Below are positions 41,145-49,182 of a DNA stretch of 64,000 nucleotides, piece after piece. Position 1 is the stretch's first letter, and every line of letters starts with the position of its first letter. This stretch comes from Actinoallomurus purpureus (GTDB lineage: Bacteria > Actinomycetota > Actinomycetes > Streptosporangiales > Streptosporangiaceae). The DNA lies in NCBI RefSeq assembly GCF_024055795.1, contig NZ_JAMXMY010000002.1:310001-374000 (forward strand), given 5' to 3'. The position numbers were made by a program, and so were the translations under genes. The notes under the pieces are model-generated. The model was not told the origin of the DNA and searched no databases. It worked only from the letters and a program-made list of their open reading frames with translations.

Positions 41145-42034
41145 GTCGAGAACACCTCTTCGATGCGGTGGCGGCGGTTCTCCATGCGGACGAGGGCCAG
41201 GCCGAGGTCGGCGACCGTGTCGCGTACGACGTCGTAGGTGGTCTCGCCGGCGATGTCGACGAGCAGCAGGCGGCCGTCCGGGCGTACGCGCAGCCCGGCG
41301 TTGGCCAGGTGCTCGCCGAGGCGGTCCATCTCCTCCTCCACCTCGACCGCCAGCACGCCGCTGGCCTGGGTGAAGGCCGCGACCGCCTGCGATCGCAGCA
41401 GGCGCCCGCCGTCGATGATCACCAGGTGGTCGGCGACCCGCTCGAGCTCGCCGAGCAGGTGGGAGGTGACCAGGACGCTGATGCCGAACTGGCCGCCGAT
41501 CCGCCGGACGAGGGCCAGCATCTCGTCGCGCCCGGCCGGATCGAGCCCGTTGGTGGGTTCGTCGAGGAAGATGAGCTTCGGGTCGTGGACGAGCGCCTGG
41601 GCCAGCTTGACGCGCTGGCGCATGCCGGTGGAGTAGCCGCCGATCGGGCGGTACCGCTCCTCGTACAGTCCGACGTGACGAAGGGTGTCGGCGGCGCGTT
41701 CCCGGGCGGCGGTGGCCGGCAGGCCGGACACGCGGGCGACGTGCACGATGAACTCGGTGGCCGACACGTCCGGCGGCAGGCAGTCGTTCTCGGGCATGTA
41801 GCCGACCAGCTCACGGATCTTCATGGAGTCGCGTGCGGTGTCGAGACCGAGCACGCCGGCCTGGCCGCTGGTGGGTTCGAGCAGGCCGAGCAGGATCTTG
41901 ATGAGCGTGGACTTGCCCGCGCCGTTGGCTCCGACGAGCCCGACGACACCGGGCTCGATGTCGACGGTCAGCTGATCCAACGCGAGCACGCCGGGGAACC
42001 GCATGGTCAGTCCCCGGGTGGCGATGATGGACAT
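41141..42034 (-). CDS. ABC transporter ATP-binding protein
   Basis: The 297-residue ATPase has Walker A GANGAGKST, signature YSTGMRQRVKLAQ, Walker B FLDEPTNGLDP and the H-loop SHL. It leads the operon: ATPase-permease-micro-ORFs-ATPase-permease, possibly one heteromeric exporter or two. The substrate is unknown. Confidence 0.92.
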   Translation of the reverse strand: MSIIATRGLTMRFPGVLALDQLTVDIEPGVVGLVGANGAGKSTLIKILLGLLEPTSGQAGVLGLDTARDSMKIRELVGYMPENDCLPPDVSATEFIVHVARVSGLPATAARERAADTLRHVGLYEERYRPIGGYSTGMRQRVKLAQALVHDPKLIFLDEPTNGLDPAGRDEMLALVRRIGGQFGISVLVTSHLLGELERVADHLVIIDGGRLLRSQAVAAFTQASGVLAVEVEEEMDRLGEHLANAGLRVRPDGRLLLVDIAGETTYDVVRDTVADLGLALVRMENRRHRIEEVFST

Positions 42035-42124
42035 GATCCGAACCTAGTGGAGCGGTGCCGGGCGCGTCGTCACTCTTCGGCACTACGCTCTGCCCGTCTT
42101 TGGGATGATTCCGCGCTTCTTTCG

Positions 42125-42168
42125 GACCGCGCGGCGCACCGGTGGGCGCTAGGCGCCCTCGCGCGGTC
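42125..42168. promoter_or_regulatory. Nested inverted repeat in the 322-base divergent spacer
   Basis: GGGCGC-TAG-GCGCCC (42144-42158) is enclosed by GACCGCGCG and CGCGCGGTC (42125-42133, 42160-42168). It lies between divergent genes, where a terminator would be odd, so a regulatory structure is possible. The rest of 42035-42356 shows only an AAAGGAG near 42328. Confidence 0.4.
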
Positions 42169-42356
42169 GGAGGCCCCGCCATCCCGGACCGGGCCGCCGG
42201 CGCCCCCCGGGCCGTGACCCGACGCCGCCTGACCGCTCAGTCGCCGGATTTTTCCGCAACGCTCCCGTAATTACTGTCACGCCCCGTGATGAACCTTATG
42301 GCAGCATTCATCCGTCATAAGCGGGCAAAGGAGTACCAAAAAAGCTTTGGGGTGGT

Positions 42357-43046
42357 GTGACGATGCTGCGGCGCTGGCGGAGACACGTAGGAGCGGTTTC
42401 GATCATCTTCCCGGTGGTGCTCGCCGCGGGATGCAGCCCGAACGGCGCATCGCCGACGAGCGGCGGCGGTGGCGCGCCCGCCTCGGCCTCCGGGAGCAAG
42501 CTGCCGGTCGGCAATCCGGACGCGCCGATGCCCTCCCCGGGCACCTGCAAGGTCGGCAGCCGCAACGACCAGCCGCTTCCGGACCATGACTGCACGCCCG
42601 GCGCCATCAACGCCGACGTGAAGCAGTCGAACATCGACCGGACCATCTGCAAGGTCGGCTGGACGGCGACCGTCCGGCCGCCGTCCTCGGTGACCCGCGT
42701 CATGAAGGCCAAGTCGGCCCGCTCCTACAGCCTCGGCCGGGACGTCGCGGGCGAGTACGACCACCTGGTCCCCCTCGAACTCGGTGGCGCGCCGGATGAC
42801 CCCCGCAACCTGTGGGTCGAGCCCGGGCACATCCCCAACCCGAAGGATGCCGTCGAGCACAAACTGAACGACGCGGTCTGCTCCGGTCTCGTCCCGCTCG
42901 CCAAGGCACAGCGGGCCATCGCGGTCCGGTGGGTCACCGCGTACGACGACGTCGGCCTGCGCGTCGGCGGCGGCAAGGTCTGCCTGCGCGACAACCCGAG
43001 CAAGTGCGCGAAGGGCAGGCACGGCGGCCGTAGCACCGGCGACTGA
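42357..43046 (+). CDS. Lipoprotein with HNH-nuclease-like domain
   Basis: The 229-residue protein starts at GTG 42357 or ATG 42363. A hydrophobic segment ends in the lipobox VLAAGC, then a Gly/Ser linker, and a domain with EYDHLVPLELGGAPDDPRNLW. That is the core of an HNH-type nuclease fold (DH...NLW). Further Cys residues probably form disulfides. Extracellular HNH-like proteins of this kind exist in Streptomyces; nuclease activity is inferred from the motif only. Confidence 0.8.
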   Translation: MTMLRRWRRHVGAVSIIFPVVLAAGCSPNGASPTSGGGGAPASASGSKLPVGNPDAPMPSPGTCKVGSRNDQPLPDHDCTPGAINADVKQSNIDRTICKVGWTATVRPPSSVTRVMKAKSARSYSLGRDVAGEYDHLVPLELGGAPDDPRNLWVEPGHIPNPKDAVEHKLNDAVCSGLVPLAKAQRAIAVRWVTAYDDVGLRVGGGKVCLRDNPSKCAKGRHGGRSTGD

Positions 43047-43185
43047 CCGGCGGAGCGGCACCGATCCCCGGACCGGACGGCGCCGTGACATTCGTACCGG
43101 TCGACCGTGGATCGATGGATCTGCCGGGCGACCCTCCGTTCCCGCGAGGCTTGTATCAACAGCGAAGCCGAGCGAAGGAACGAAC

Positions 43186-43899
43186 ATGGCGCAGATCACC
43201 GCCCCCGCCACGGCCGGCCGGTCCGGCGCGAAGGACGCCGCTTCGGCGGAGCCCGCGCGGTCCAACGGCGGGGAACTGGTCCGCAACCTCAAGCCGCTGG
43301 TCGTCGACATCGCCCTCCCGACGGGCTCGTACTACCTGCTGCACAAGGGGCTGGGCGTCGACCTGGTCACCTCGCTCGCGCTGAGCAGCGTCGTCCCGGC
43401 GGTGCGCGCGGTCGTCGGTGCCATCCGCCACCGGGTGTTCAACGGTCTCGCGGGCCTCATGCTGCTCGTCAACGTCGCCGGGATCGCGCTGAGCTTCGTG
43501 ACCGGCGACGCCCGGCTGATGATGGCCAAGGACTCCGGCGTCAGCAGCGTGATCGGCCTGACCATGATCGTGATGGCCTTCCGCGGCCGGCCGCTGATGT
43601 CCGCCGGCCTCAGGCCCTTCATCACGAAGAGCGACGCCGCGAAGATCGCGGCCTGGGATCGGCTGTCCGCCGGGTCGCCGGCGTTCCGCCGCCTCGAGCG
43701 CACCTACAGCCTGATCTGGGGAGCCGCGCTGCTGGGTGAGTGCGTCGCCCGGCTGGCCGGCGCGTTCACCCTGCCGATCTCGACGATGGTGTGGCTGTCC
43801 ACCGTCTTCCTGCTCGGCGCGATCGCGATCGGCATCCTCGTCGGCGGCGTCGCGGTCAAGCCGATCGAGAAGATGATCGAGGCCGAGACCGCGTCCTGA
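43186..43899 (+). CDS. VC0807-like integral membrane protein
   Basis: The 237-residue protein has a polar N-terminus and about six hydrophobic spans. KPLVVDIALPTGSYYLLHKGLGVD and ALSSVVPAVRAVVGAIRHR are typical of the VC0807 family, whose function is unknown. The ATG has GAAGGAAC upstream. The next gene follows after 34 bases. Confidence 0.75.
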   Translation: MAQITAPATAGRSGAKDAASAEPARSNGGELVRNLKPLVVDIALPTGSYYLLHKGLGVDLVTSLALSSVVPAVRAVVGAIRHRVFNGLAGLMLLVNVAGIALSFVTGDARLMMAKDSGVSSVIGLTMIVMAFRGRPLMSAGLRPFITKSDAAKIAAWDRLSAGSPAFRRLERTYSLIWGAALLGECVARLAGAFTLPISTMVWLSTVFLLGAIAIGILVGGVAVKPIEKMIEAETAS

Positions 43900-43933
43900 C
43901 CCGCCGACCCGCGAACCCGAAGGAACAACGACC

Positions 43934-44947
43934 ATGCGCGCCAAGGGCATCAACTACGACACGGGCTTCTTCCCCGGCGGAGAGTCCTCCCGGTCGATCT
44001 TCGAGCCCGACGTCGTACGCCGCGAGATGCGGATCATCGCCGACGACCTGCACTGCACCGCCGTACGGATCTCCGGGGGTGACCCCGAGCGGCTGACCGT
44101 CGCCGCCGAGCACGCCGCCGCGGCCGGCCTCGAGGTCTGGTTCGCGCCGTTCCCCTGCGAGCTGACGCCGGAGCGGATGCTGGACCTGTTCACCGACTGC
44201 GCCGAGCGGGCCGAGGACATTCGCCGCCGGGGCACGGAGACCGTGCTGGTCACCGGCTGTGAGGTCAGCCTCTTCGCGACCGGGTTCCTGCCCGGCGATG
44301 ACGTCTACGCGCGGATCGCCGCCCTGACCTCCGGCGACCCGGCCGTGTACGCGACGTTCGGTGACGTCCTCGGCAAGGTGAACGCCTTCTTCGCCGAGAC
44401 GGTGGAGGCGGCCCGCGACCGGTTCGGCGGCCGGATCACGTACGCCTCCGGCCCCTGGGAGAGGATCGACTGGACGCCCTTCGACATCGTCTCCATCGAC
44501 GGCTACCGCGCCGAGGAGAACGCCGGACGGTACGTCGAGGAGCTCCGCTCGCACTTCACCCACGGAAAGCCGGTCGCGATCACCGAGTTCGGCTGCTGCG
44601 CCTACCAGGGCGCCGCCGCACGGGGCGGCACCGGCTGGATGATCGCCGACCGAGAGTCGGACCCGCCCCGCCTCGACGGCGTCTACGTACGGGACGAGGC
44701 CGAGCAGTCGGCGTACATGCGCGAACTCCTGGAGATCTTCGAACGGGAGGGCGTGGACAGCGCGTTCTGGTTCACGTTCGCCGGTTACGACCTCCCGCAC
44801 CGTCCCGGCGACCCCGTCCACGACCTCGACCTGGCGGCGTACGGCGTCGTCAAGGTCCTGGAGAACGGCCACGGGACCGCCTATCCCGACATGGCCTGGG
44901 AGCCGAAGGAGTCCTTCCACACCCTCGCCGCCGCCTACGCCGGCTGA
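43934..44947 (+). CDS. TIM-barrel, glycoside-hydrolase-like protein
   Basis: The 337-residue protein looks like a (beta/alpha)8 barrel of the GH clan-A type: EVSLFATGF and AITEFGCC carry candidate acid/base and nucleophile Glu, and DIVSIDGYR is a barrel strand. Similar actinomycete proteins are often labelled abortive infection protein, without clear support. There is no signal peptide. It overlaps the convergent LysR gene by 13 bases. The substrate is unknown. Confidence 0.7.
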   Translation: MRAKGINYDTGFFPGGESSRSIFEPDVVRREMRIIADDLHCTAVRISGGDPERLTVAAEHAAAAGLEVWFAPFPCELTPERMLDLFTDCAERAEDIRRRGTETVLVTGCEVSLFATGFLPGDDVYARIAALTSGDPAVYATFGDVLGKVNAFFAETVEAARDRFGGRITYASGPWERIDWTPFDIVSIDGYRAEENAGRYVEELRSHFTHGKPVAITEFGCCAYQGAAARGGTGWMIADRESDPPRLDGVYVRDEAEQSAYMRELLEIFEREGVDSAFWFTFAGYDLPHRPGDPVHDLDLAAYGVVKVLENGHGTAYPDMAWEPKESFHTLAAAYAG

Positions 44948-45846
44948 CGGACCCCACGGCCGCGTAACGCGCCGACGTCGAGCGCCGCCGCGAGTCCGGC
45001 CAGCGGCGACCCGGCGGTCCAGGCCATCCGCGTCCGGCACCAGAGCCGGCCGTCCTCCAGCGGTTTGGTCACGATGCCCGGACAGGAGCCGCCGGTCGCG
45101 GTGAACACGCCGACCGCGTCGCCACCGCTCACGATCGCCGCCGCCGTGGCCTGATCGGCGCCGAAGTACCGGAACCGTGGCGTGAAACCCGCGCGCTCGC
45201 ATGCGATGCGCAGACTCAGCCCCAGGCCGTCGGAGCGGTCGCCGGGGGCGATCCACGTCTCCCCGGCCAGGTCCTCGAGCGCGATCGCCTTCCGGTGGGC
45301 CAGCCGGTGCGTCGGCGCGAGCCCGACCAGGACCGGTTCGGTGCCGAGCTCCCGGATCCGGAACTCCCGCACCGGGGGCGCCACGACTTCCGGGAACTCG
45401 CCGATGACCGCGAGCACGATCTTCTCGGTGCGCAGCAGGTCCAGCACCGCCTGGGAGGACGACTCCAGGTAGGTCAGCTGCTCGTGGTGGGGGAGCCGGT
45501 CCCGGATCAGCGCGGCGATCCGGAGCACCCACGGCCCGTCCACTCCGCCCAGCGCGACGGCCTCCGCGGGTTCCGCCGGCCGGGCCAGTGTCCTCGCCGT
45601 GTCGACGAGGTCACCGAACTCGTCGAGGAGCTCCCTCGCCCGGCCCAGCACGTGCACGCCCAGCTCGGTCGGGACGACCCCGTCCGCGCGGCGGCGGAAC
45701 AGCGGTCCGCCGAATCCCTGCTCGATGCGCCTGAGCTGCGTCGTCAGGCCGGACTGCGCGATCTTCAAGGTGGTGGCCGCGCGGCTGATGCTGCCCGCCT
45801 CGGCGACGGTGAGCACGACCCGCAAGTGGCGCAGCGCGATGTCCAC
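44935..45846 (-). CDS. LysR-family transcriptional regulator
   Basis: The 303-residue protein has the N-terminal winged helix (LRHLRVVLTVAEAGSISRAATTLKIAQSGLTTQLRRIEQ) and a two-lobed effector domain. LysR proteins usually regulate a divergent neighbour; here that neighbour is the decayed MFS gene, which it trails by only 3 bases on the same strand. Confidence 0.92.
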   Translation of the reverse strand: MDIALRHLRVVLTVAEAGSISRAATTLKIAQSGLTTQLRRIEQGFGGPLFRRRADGVVPTELGVHVLGRARELLDEFGDLVDTARTLARPAEPAEAVALGGVDGPWVLRIAALIRDRLPHHEQLTYLESSSQAVLDLLRTEKIVLAVIGEFPEVVAPPVREFRIRELGTEPVLVGLAPTHRLAHRKAIALEDLAGETWIAPGDRSDGLGLSLRIACERAGFTPRFRYFGADQATAAAIVSGGDAVGVFTATGGSCPGIVTKPLEDGRLWCRTRMAWTAGSPLAGLAAALDVGALRGRGVRQPA

Positions 45847-45849
45847 GTC

Positions 45850-46939
45850 CTACCCCAGTTCCGATCTCCGTGGCCGGAAGAATCCGATGACGAGCACGGC
45901 CCCGGCCAGGGACAGCAGCGCCGTCCACGCGGCCGTGACGCGCATGGCGTGCAGGTAGGCATGGTCCGCGGCGGCGAGGAGTTCGGGCCGGTGCAACGAC
46001 CTCGCCAGGGCGCGGGTCTCCTCCGCCGAGTCCAGCGCCCGCTCCCGTAGCCGGGGAGGCAGGCCCGGGGCCGCGGGCAGGATCGCCCGGTGGTAGCCGG
46101 CGGCGAGCACCGAGCCGAGCACCGCGACCCCGAGCGTGCTGCCCACCGGCCTCGTCGCCGCGCTGACGGCCGCGCCGGCCCCGGTCTGGGCGGGCGGCAG
46201 GACGGCCATCATCTCGGTGGTCATCGGCGCGACCACCAGCCCGACGGCGGCCCCCTGGACCACCAGCATCACCACGAACCAGGCCACGGAAGTGTCCGCG
46301 CCGAACCCGACGTAGCAGCCGAACGTCGCGCTGGCGAGGACGATCCCGGTCACCGCGGCCCAGCGGACGGTCAGCAGCCGTACGACCGCCGGCGACACCT
46401 GGTTGCCGAGGACGATGCCGCCCGCGGCGGACATCATGACGGCGCCCGCGGCCGGGGCGGACAGCCCGTGGACCCCCTGCAGGTAGAACGCGCAGTAGAA
46501 GAGCTGTCCCGCCAGGCCGAAGAACAGGAGCAGCAGCGTCACGCTGCCGCCCGCGAACCGCGGCTCGGTGAACAGGCGCACGTCGAGGGCGGACCCGGCC
46601 CGCGCCCGCTGGACGAGAACGAAGACCGGCCGCCCACCACCGGTCCGAGCGCGACGGCCACCCCGCCCGAGGACGCCCAGACCGCGATCGCGCGGGTCCG
46701 GACGGCGGGCGCGGTGCCGCGCGTGACGATCGCCAGAGTCGCCGGCGTGATCAGGGCTCCGCCCGCCCCCATGCAGGCCCGGGCCGCGATCAGCTCAGTG
46801 GCGCCGGTGGAGAACGCCGCCGGCACCGATGCGGCGGCCAGGGTCGCCAGCCCGGCGATGAGGACGCGGCGTGGCCCGTAGCGGTCGGCCAGCGCGCCGC
46901 TGGCGAAGCTGCCCGCGGCGAAGACCAGGGAGGCGGAGG
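45850..46939 (-). pseudogene. Decayed DHA2-type MFS transporter
   Basis: Two parts of one transporter are readable. 46939-46630 gives TSASLVFAAGSFASGALADRYGPRRV to ALGPVVGG, spans 2-5 without span 1 or a start. 46626-45850, in another frame, gives VFVLVQRARAGSALDVRLFTEP to the end. About 110 residues that should join them are missing at 46626-46630, and the frame changes there. So there is a 5' truncation and an internal deletion. It probably once belonged to a cluster regulated by the LysR gene. Confidence 0.8.
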
Positions 46940-47089
46940 TGTGCGCTCGTGGTCCACCTGAGCGCCGGGACCGCCTACGCCGCCGACGCCGACGCCAAGG
47001 TGCTCGTCGGCGAGGTCGAGGAGGCCGTACGGCTCGGAGCCGACGCCGTCAGCGTGCACGTGAACCTCGGCTCCGACACCGAACACCGG
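46940..47089 (+). pseudogene. Fragment of a DhnA-type class I aldolase
   Basis: One frame reads ALVVHLSAGTAYAADADAK, then VLVGEVEEAVRLGADAVSV and HVNLGSDTEHR, about 49 residues. This resembles the DhnA/GriI family used for aminohydroxybenzoate and similar precursors in actinomycete secondary metabolism. It has no start and is cut at both ends, joined to the MFS fragment on one side and an AMP-ligase fragment on the other. Confidence 0.65.
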
Positions 47090-47091
47090 CT

Positions 47092-47661
47092 ATGCACGGC
47101 CGGCCCCTGCCGCCCGGCGAGGTCGGCCGGCTCGGCGTACGCTCACCCACGCTCACCCCCGGATACTGGAACGACTCACTGACCTTCCACCGGCTGCGGC
47201 TCGGCGGCTACTGGCTCACCGGCGACCTCGCCTACCGCGACGAGGACGGCAACTTCTACCACCTCGACCGCGCGCCGGACGCCATCCGCACCGCCGCCGG
47301 GATCGTCTTCAGCACCCGAACCGAGGAACTCCTGCTGCGCGAGCTGTCCGACCTGGACGACTGCACCGTCGTCGCCGTCGCGCCGGAGGGCGTGCGCGCC
47401 GACTGGGACGGCGACGGACTGGCCGACGCTTACGTCCTCCTCCAGGTCAGGCCCGGCACGGAGGAGGCGGACGACGCGGCCTGGACGGCCGGGGTCAACC
47501 GGGTGCTGGAGGCGGGCGGCCTGCCGCCGCTGACGGGGGCCCTGCGCATGGACGCGAGCGACGTGGTCAAGGGCGCCACCGGCAAGGTGCTCAAGCGCGA
47601 AATGCGCGAACGCTTCCGCGCCCGCGTCGCCGCCGGCGAGTTCGGCGGAGCGTCGCGGTGA
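47092..47661 (+). pseudogene. C-terminal fragment of an AMP-binding acyl-CoA/aryl ligase
   Basis: About 189 residues from ATG 47092 include GYWLTGDLAYRDEDGNFYHL and the DRAPDAI hinge motif of adenylate-forming enzymes, then GATGKVLKREMRERF with the catalytic Lys. The AMP-binding N-domain of about 350 residues is absent. It could still be translated, but not as a working ligase. Confidence 0.8.
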
Positions 47662-48292
47662 CCATGAAGGGAACGGGCCCGGCGAACGGTGTCCGCTCGG
47701 CGGCGGAGGACACCGAACCGCCGGACCGGCGCCCGAGCCCGGCGGACAGCGTGTACCCGGCTGCCGCGCGCCCGTGCCCGGCGGGCGGCGCGGATCCGGC
47801 CGTCCCACGTCCGCGTCCGATGGACGTGTACCGGCAGTGGTGGCTACACGACGCGCGCTGGTACCAGGGCGTGGCGAAGCGCTTCGGGCACGCCGCCGCC
47901 AACGAGATCAACGCCGAGGCCCTCCGCTATGTGGCCGTCAACGTCGGCAAGCGGGTCCGCCGCCAGTTCGGCGGCGGACCGGCCGCCGACATGGAGGAGC
48001 TGCGCCGCCGGTACGACGCGTGCTCGGAGTGGATGTTCCCGAGCGAGCTGCGCGACGGCGGTACGACAGTCGTCGCCGACGGGGAGATCGAGCTGACCAT
48101 GCGGCAGAACTTCGCCGTCACCATGGTCCGGATGGCCGGCTCCCTAGAGGCTACGAGTGCCCGTGCACGGACATCCACGCCGGCTGGTCGGAGGGACTGG
48201 GGGTCGAGCTCACCCGCAACTGCGCCACCGCCTGCCTCCGCACCGGCGACCCGGCCTGCCGCCTCCTGATGGGCATCGCCGACCCGCCCTGA
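47658..48292 (+). pseudogene. Frameshifted small protein (DUF6125 / L-2-amino-thiazoline-4-carboxylate hydrolase-like)
   Basis: From GTG 47658 (GTGA overlap with the ligase fragment) the frame reads DVYRQWWLHDARWYQGVAKRF... to MVRMAGSL near 48146. The family-like continuation GYECPCTDIHAGWSEGLGVEL... to MGIADPP is in another frame, so one base was lost or two gained near 48147. The assignment rests on the WWLHDARWYQG and Cys-rich end and is tentative. Confidence 0.6.
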
Positions 48293-48312
48293 TCCGCTGC
48301 CCGCCCCTCGTT

Positions 48313-48580
48313 TAGACGATTGATTCCAAGGCGTAGGTGGTCCGGTGGCCGTGAATCGGCGTCGCGGCATCCTTGGCGGAAACTCTGCATTCCGGGCGAA
48401 TCGCGCGAGGGAGGCGTGGGTGTCTTCTCTGGAGTTTCTACTGAGGCGAGATATTTATCGCCTCAGTAGAAACGCCGGAACGAGACGGCCGAGGCGCGAC
48501 TGTGATGGGCCGCACCGGCTCTCATCGGTGCCCAAAGCACCGCCTACCGACACCGAGAATCCCTTGGAATAAATCGTCTA
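48313..48580. mobile_element. MITE-like element with TA-flanked terminal inverted repeats
   Basis: TAGACGATTGATTCCAAGG (48313-48331) and CCTTGGAATAAATCGTCTA (48562-48580) are 19-bp inverted repeats with one mismatch. Counting the outer TA as target duplication, the element is 264 bases, with ends GACGATT...AATCGTC. That fits IS630/Tc1-mariner-type insertion at TA. It has no transposase. A perfect internal palindrome lies near its middle. A 75-codon frame crosses it but matches nothing. It lies in the 376-base gap after the decayed cluster; the flanks show nothing else. Confidence 0.75.
48434..48473. repeat. Perfect 16-bp inverted repeat inside the MITE-like element
   Basis: GTTTCTACTGAGGCGA and TCGCCTCAGTAGAAAC are exact complements around an 8-base AT-rich loop. 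The element could fold as a strong cruciform or RNA hairpin. Confidence 0.9.
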
Positions 48581-48668
48581 GGAGCGCTCCCCTCGCGATT
48601 GGAGAGGAACGCCCCGGATGTTGTGAGGTGCCCTGGAGCGGAGCGGCGACCTTGGCCCGGCCGCTGGG

Positions 48669-48959
48669 TTAATTGATTCGGACGCTGGCCCCGGACTCCC
48701 AGACGATGCTCTTGCCGGGACGGAGGACCCAGGCGGGCCAGCCCTTGCAGTTGGGTTTGTTAAAGATGAGGGCGGGTTGGTCGGTCTTGTTGCTGACCCG
48801 CAGGGGCCGCCTGTCGCTGTCGTAGCAGCCGCTGGGGTTGTTGTACGTCTTGTGGTTGATGATCAGTTTTCCGGTGGCCGCGTGCGCGGCTGCGGGGGCG
48901 GTCAGGGTGAGCAGGCCGGCGATGGGCAGGGCGCCGAGCGCCGTGGCGATGCGTCGCAT
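48669..48959 (-). CDS. Small secreted protein
   Basis: The 96-residue protein has a clear signal peptide ending AAAHA-A, leaving about 68 residues with two Cys (GCYDSD and NCKGWPAW), probably a disulfide. The mature part is beta-rich and ends ASVRIN. No family is recognised. GGAGACACCCCCAAATG gives GGAG 9 bases upstream. Confidence 0.75.
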   Translation of the reverse strand: MRRIATALGALPIAGLLTLTAPAAAHAATGKLIINHKTYNNPSGCYDSDRRPLRVSNKTDQPALIFNKPNCKGWPAWVLRPGKSIVWESGASVRIN

Positions 48960-49127
48960 TTGGGGGTGTCTCCTCGGATGGCGGGGTCGCCGTGCGCGAC
49001 TTCCGCCGGCTTAATTCCCCGAGCAACCGATCGACTACCCTAAGTGGTCAACGGGGTCGGCATCGATCCACTGAGCCAGAGGCGGCACGGAACAGATCGG
49101 TGTATCTGGTGCCCGCATCCAGTGGTG

Positions 49128-49176
49128 ACTGTACTTATGATAGGTACAGTTATCATAAGTACAGTTACGCTAGTGT
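49128..49176 (+). promoter_or_regulatory. Perfect 15-bp inverted repeat and leaderless-type promoter
   Basis: ACTGTACTTATGATA (49128-49142) and TATCATAAGTACAGT (49151-49165) are exact complements 8 bases apart. TAGTGT (49171-49176) ends 6 bases before the ATG at 49183 with no ribosome site, as in leaderless transcripts. A repressor on the palindrome would cover the -35 area. The bases from 48960 to 49127 show nothing else. Confidence 0.75.
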
Positions 49177-49182
49177 GGTCAG

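Noticed and set aside
48345-48572. 75-codon frame inside the MITE-like element as a gene
   Set aside because: It has no ribosome site, crosses the internal palindrome and resembles no protein.
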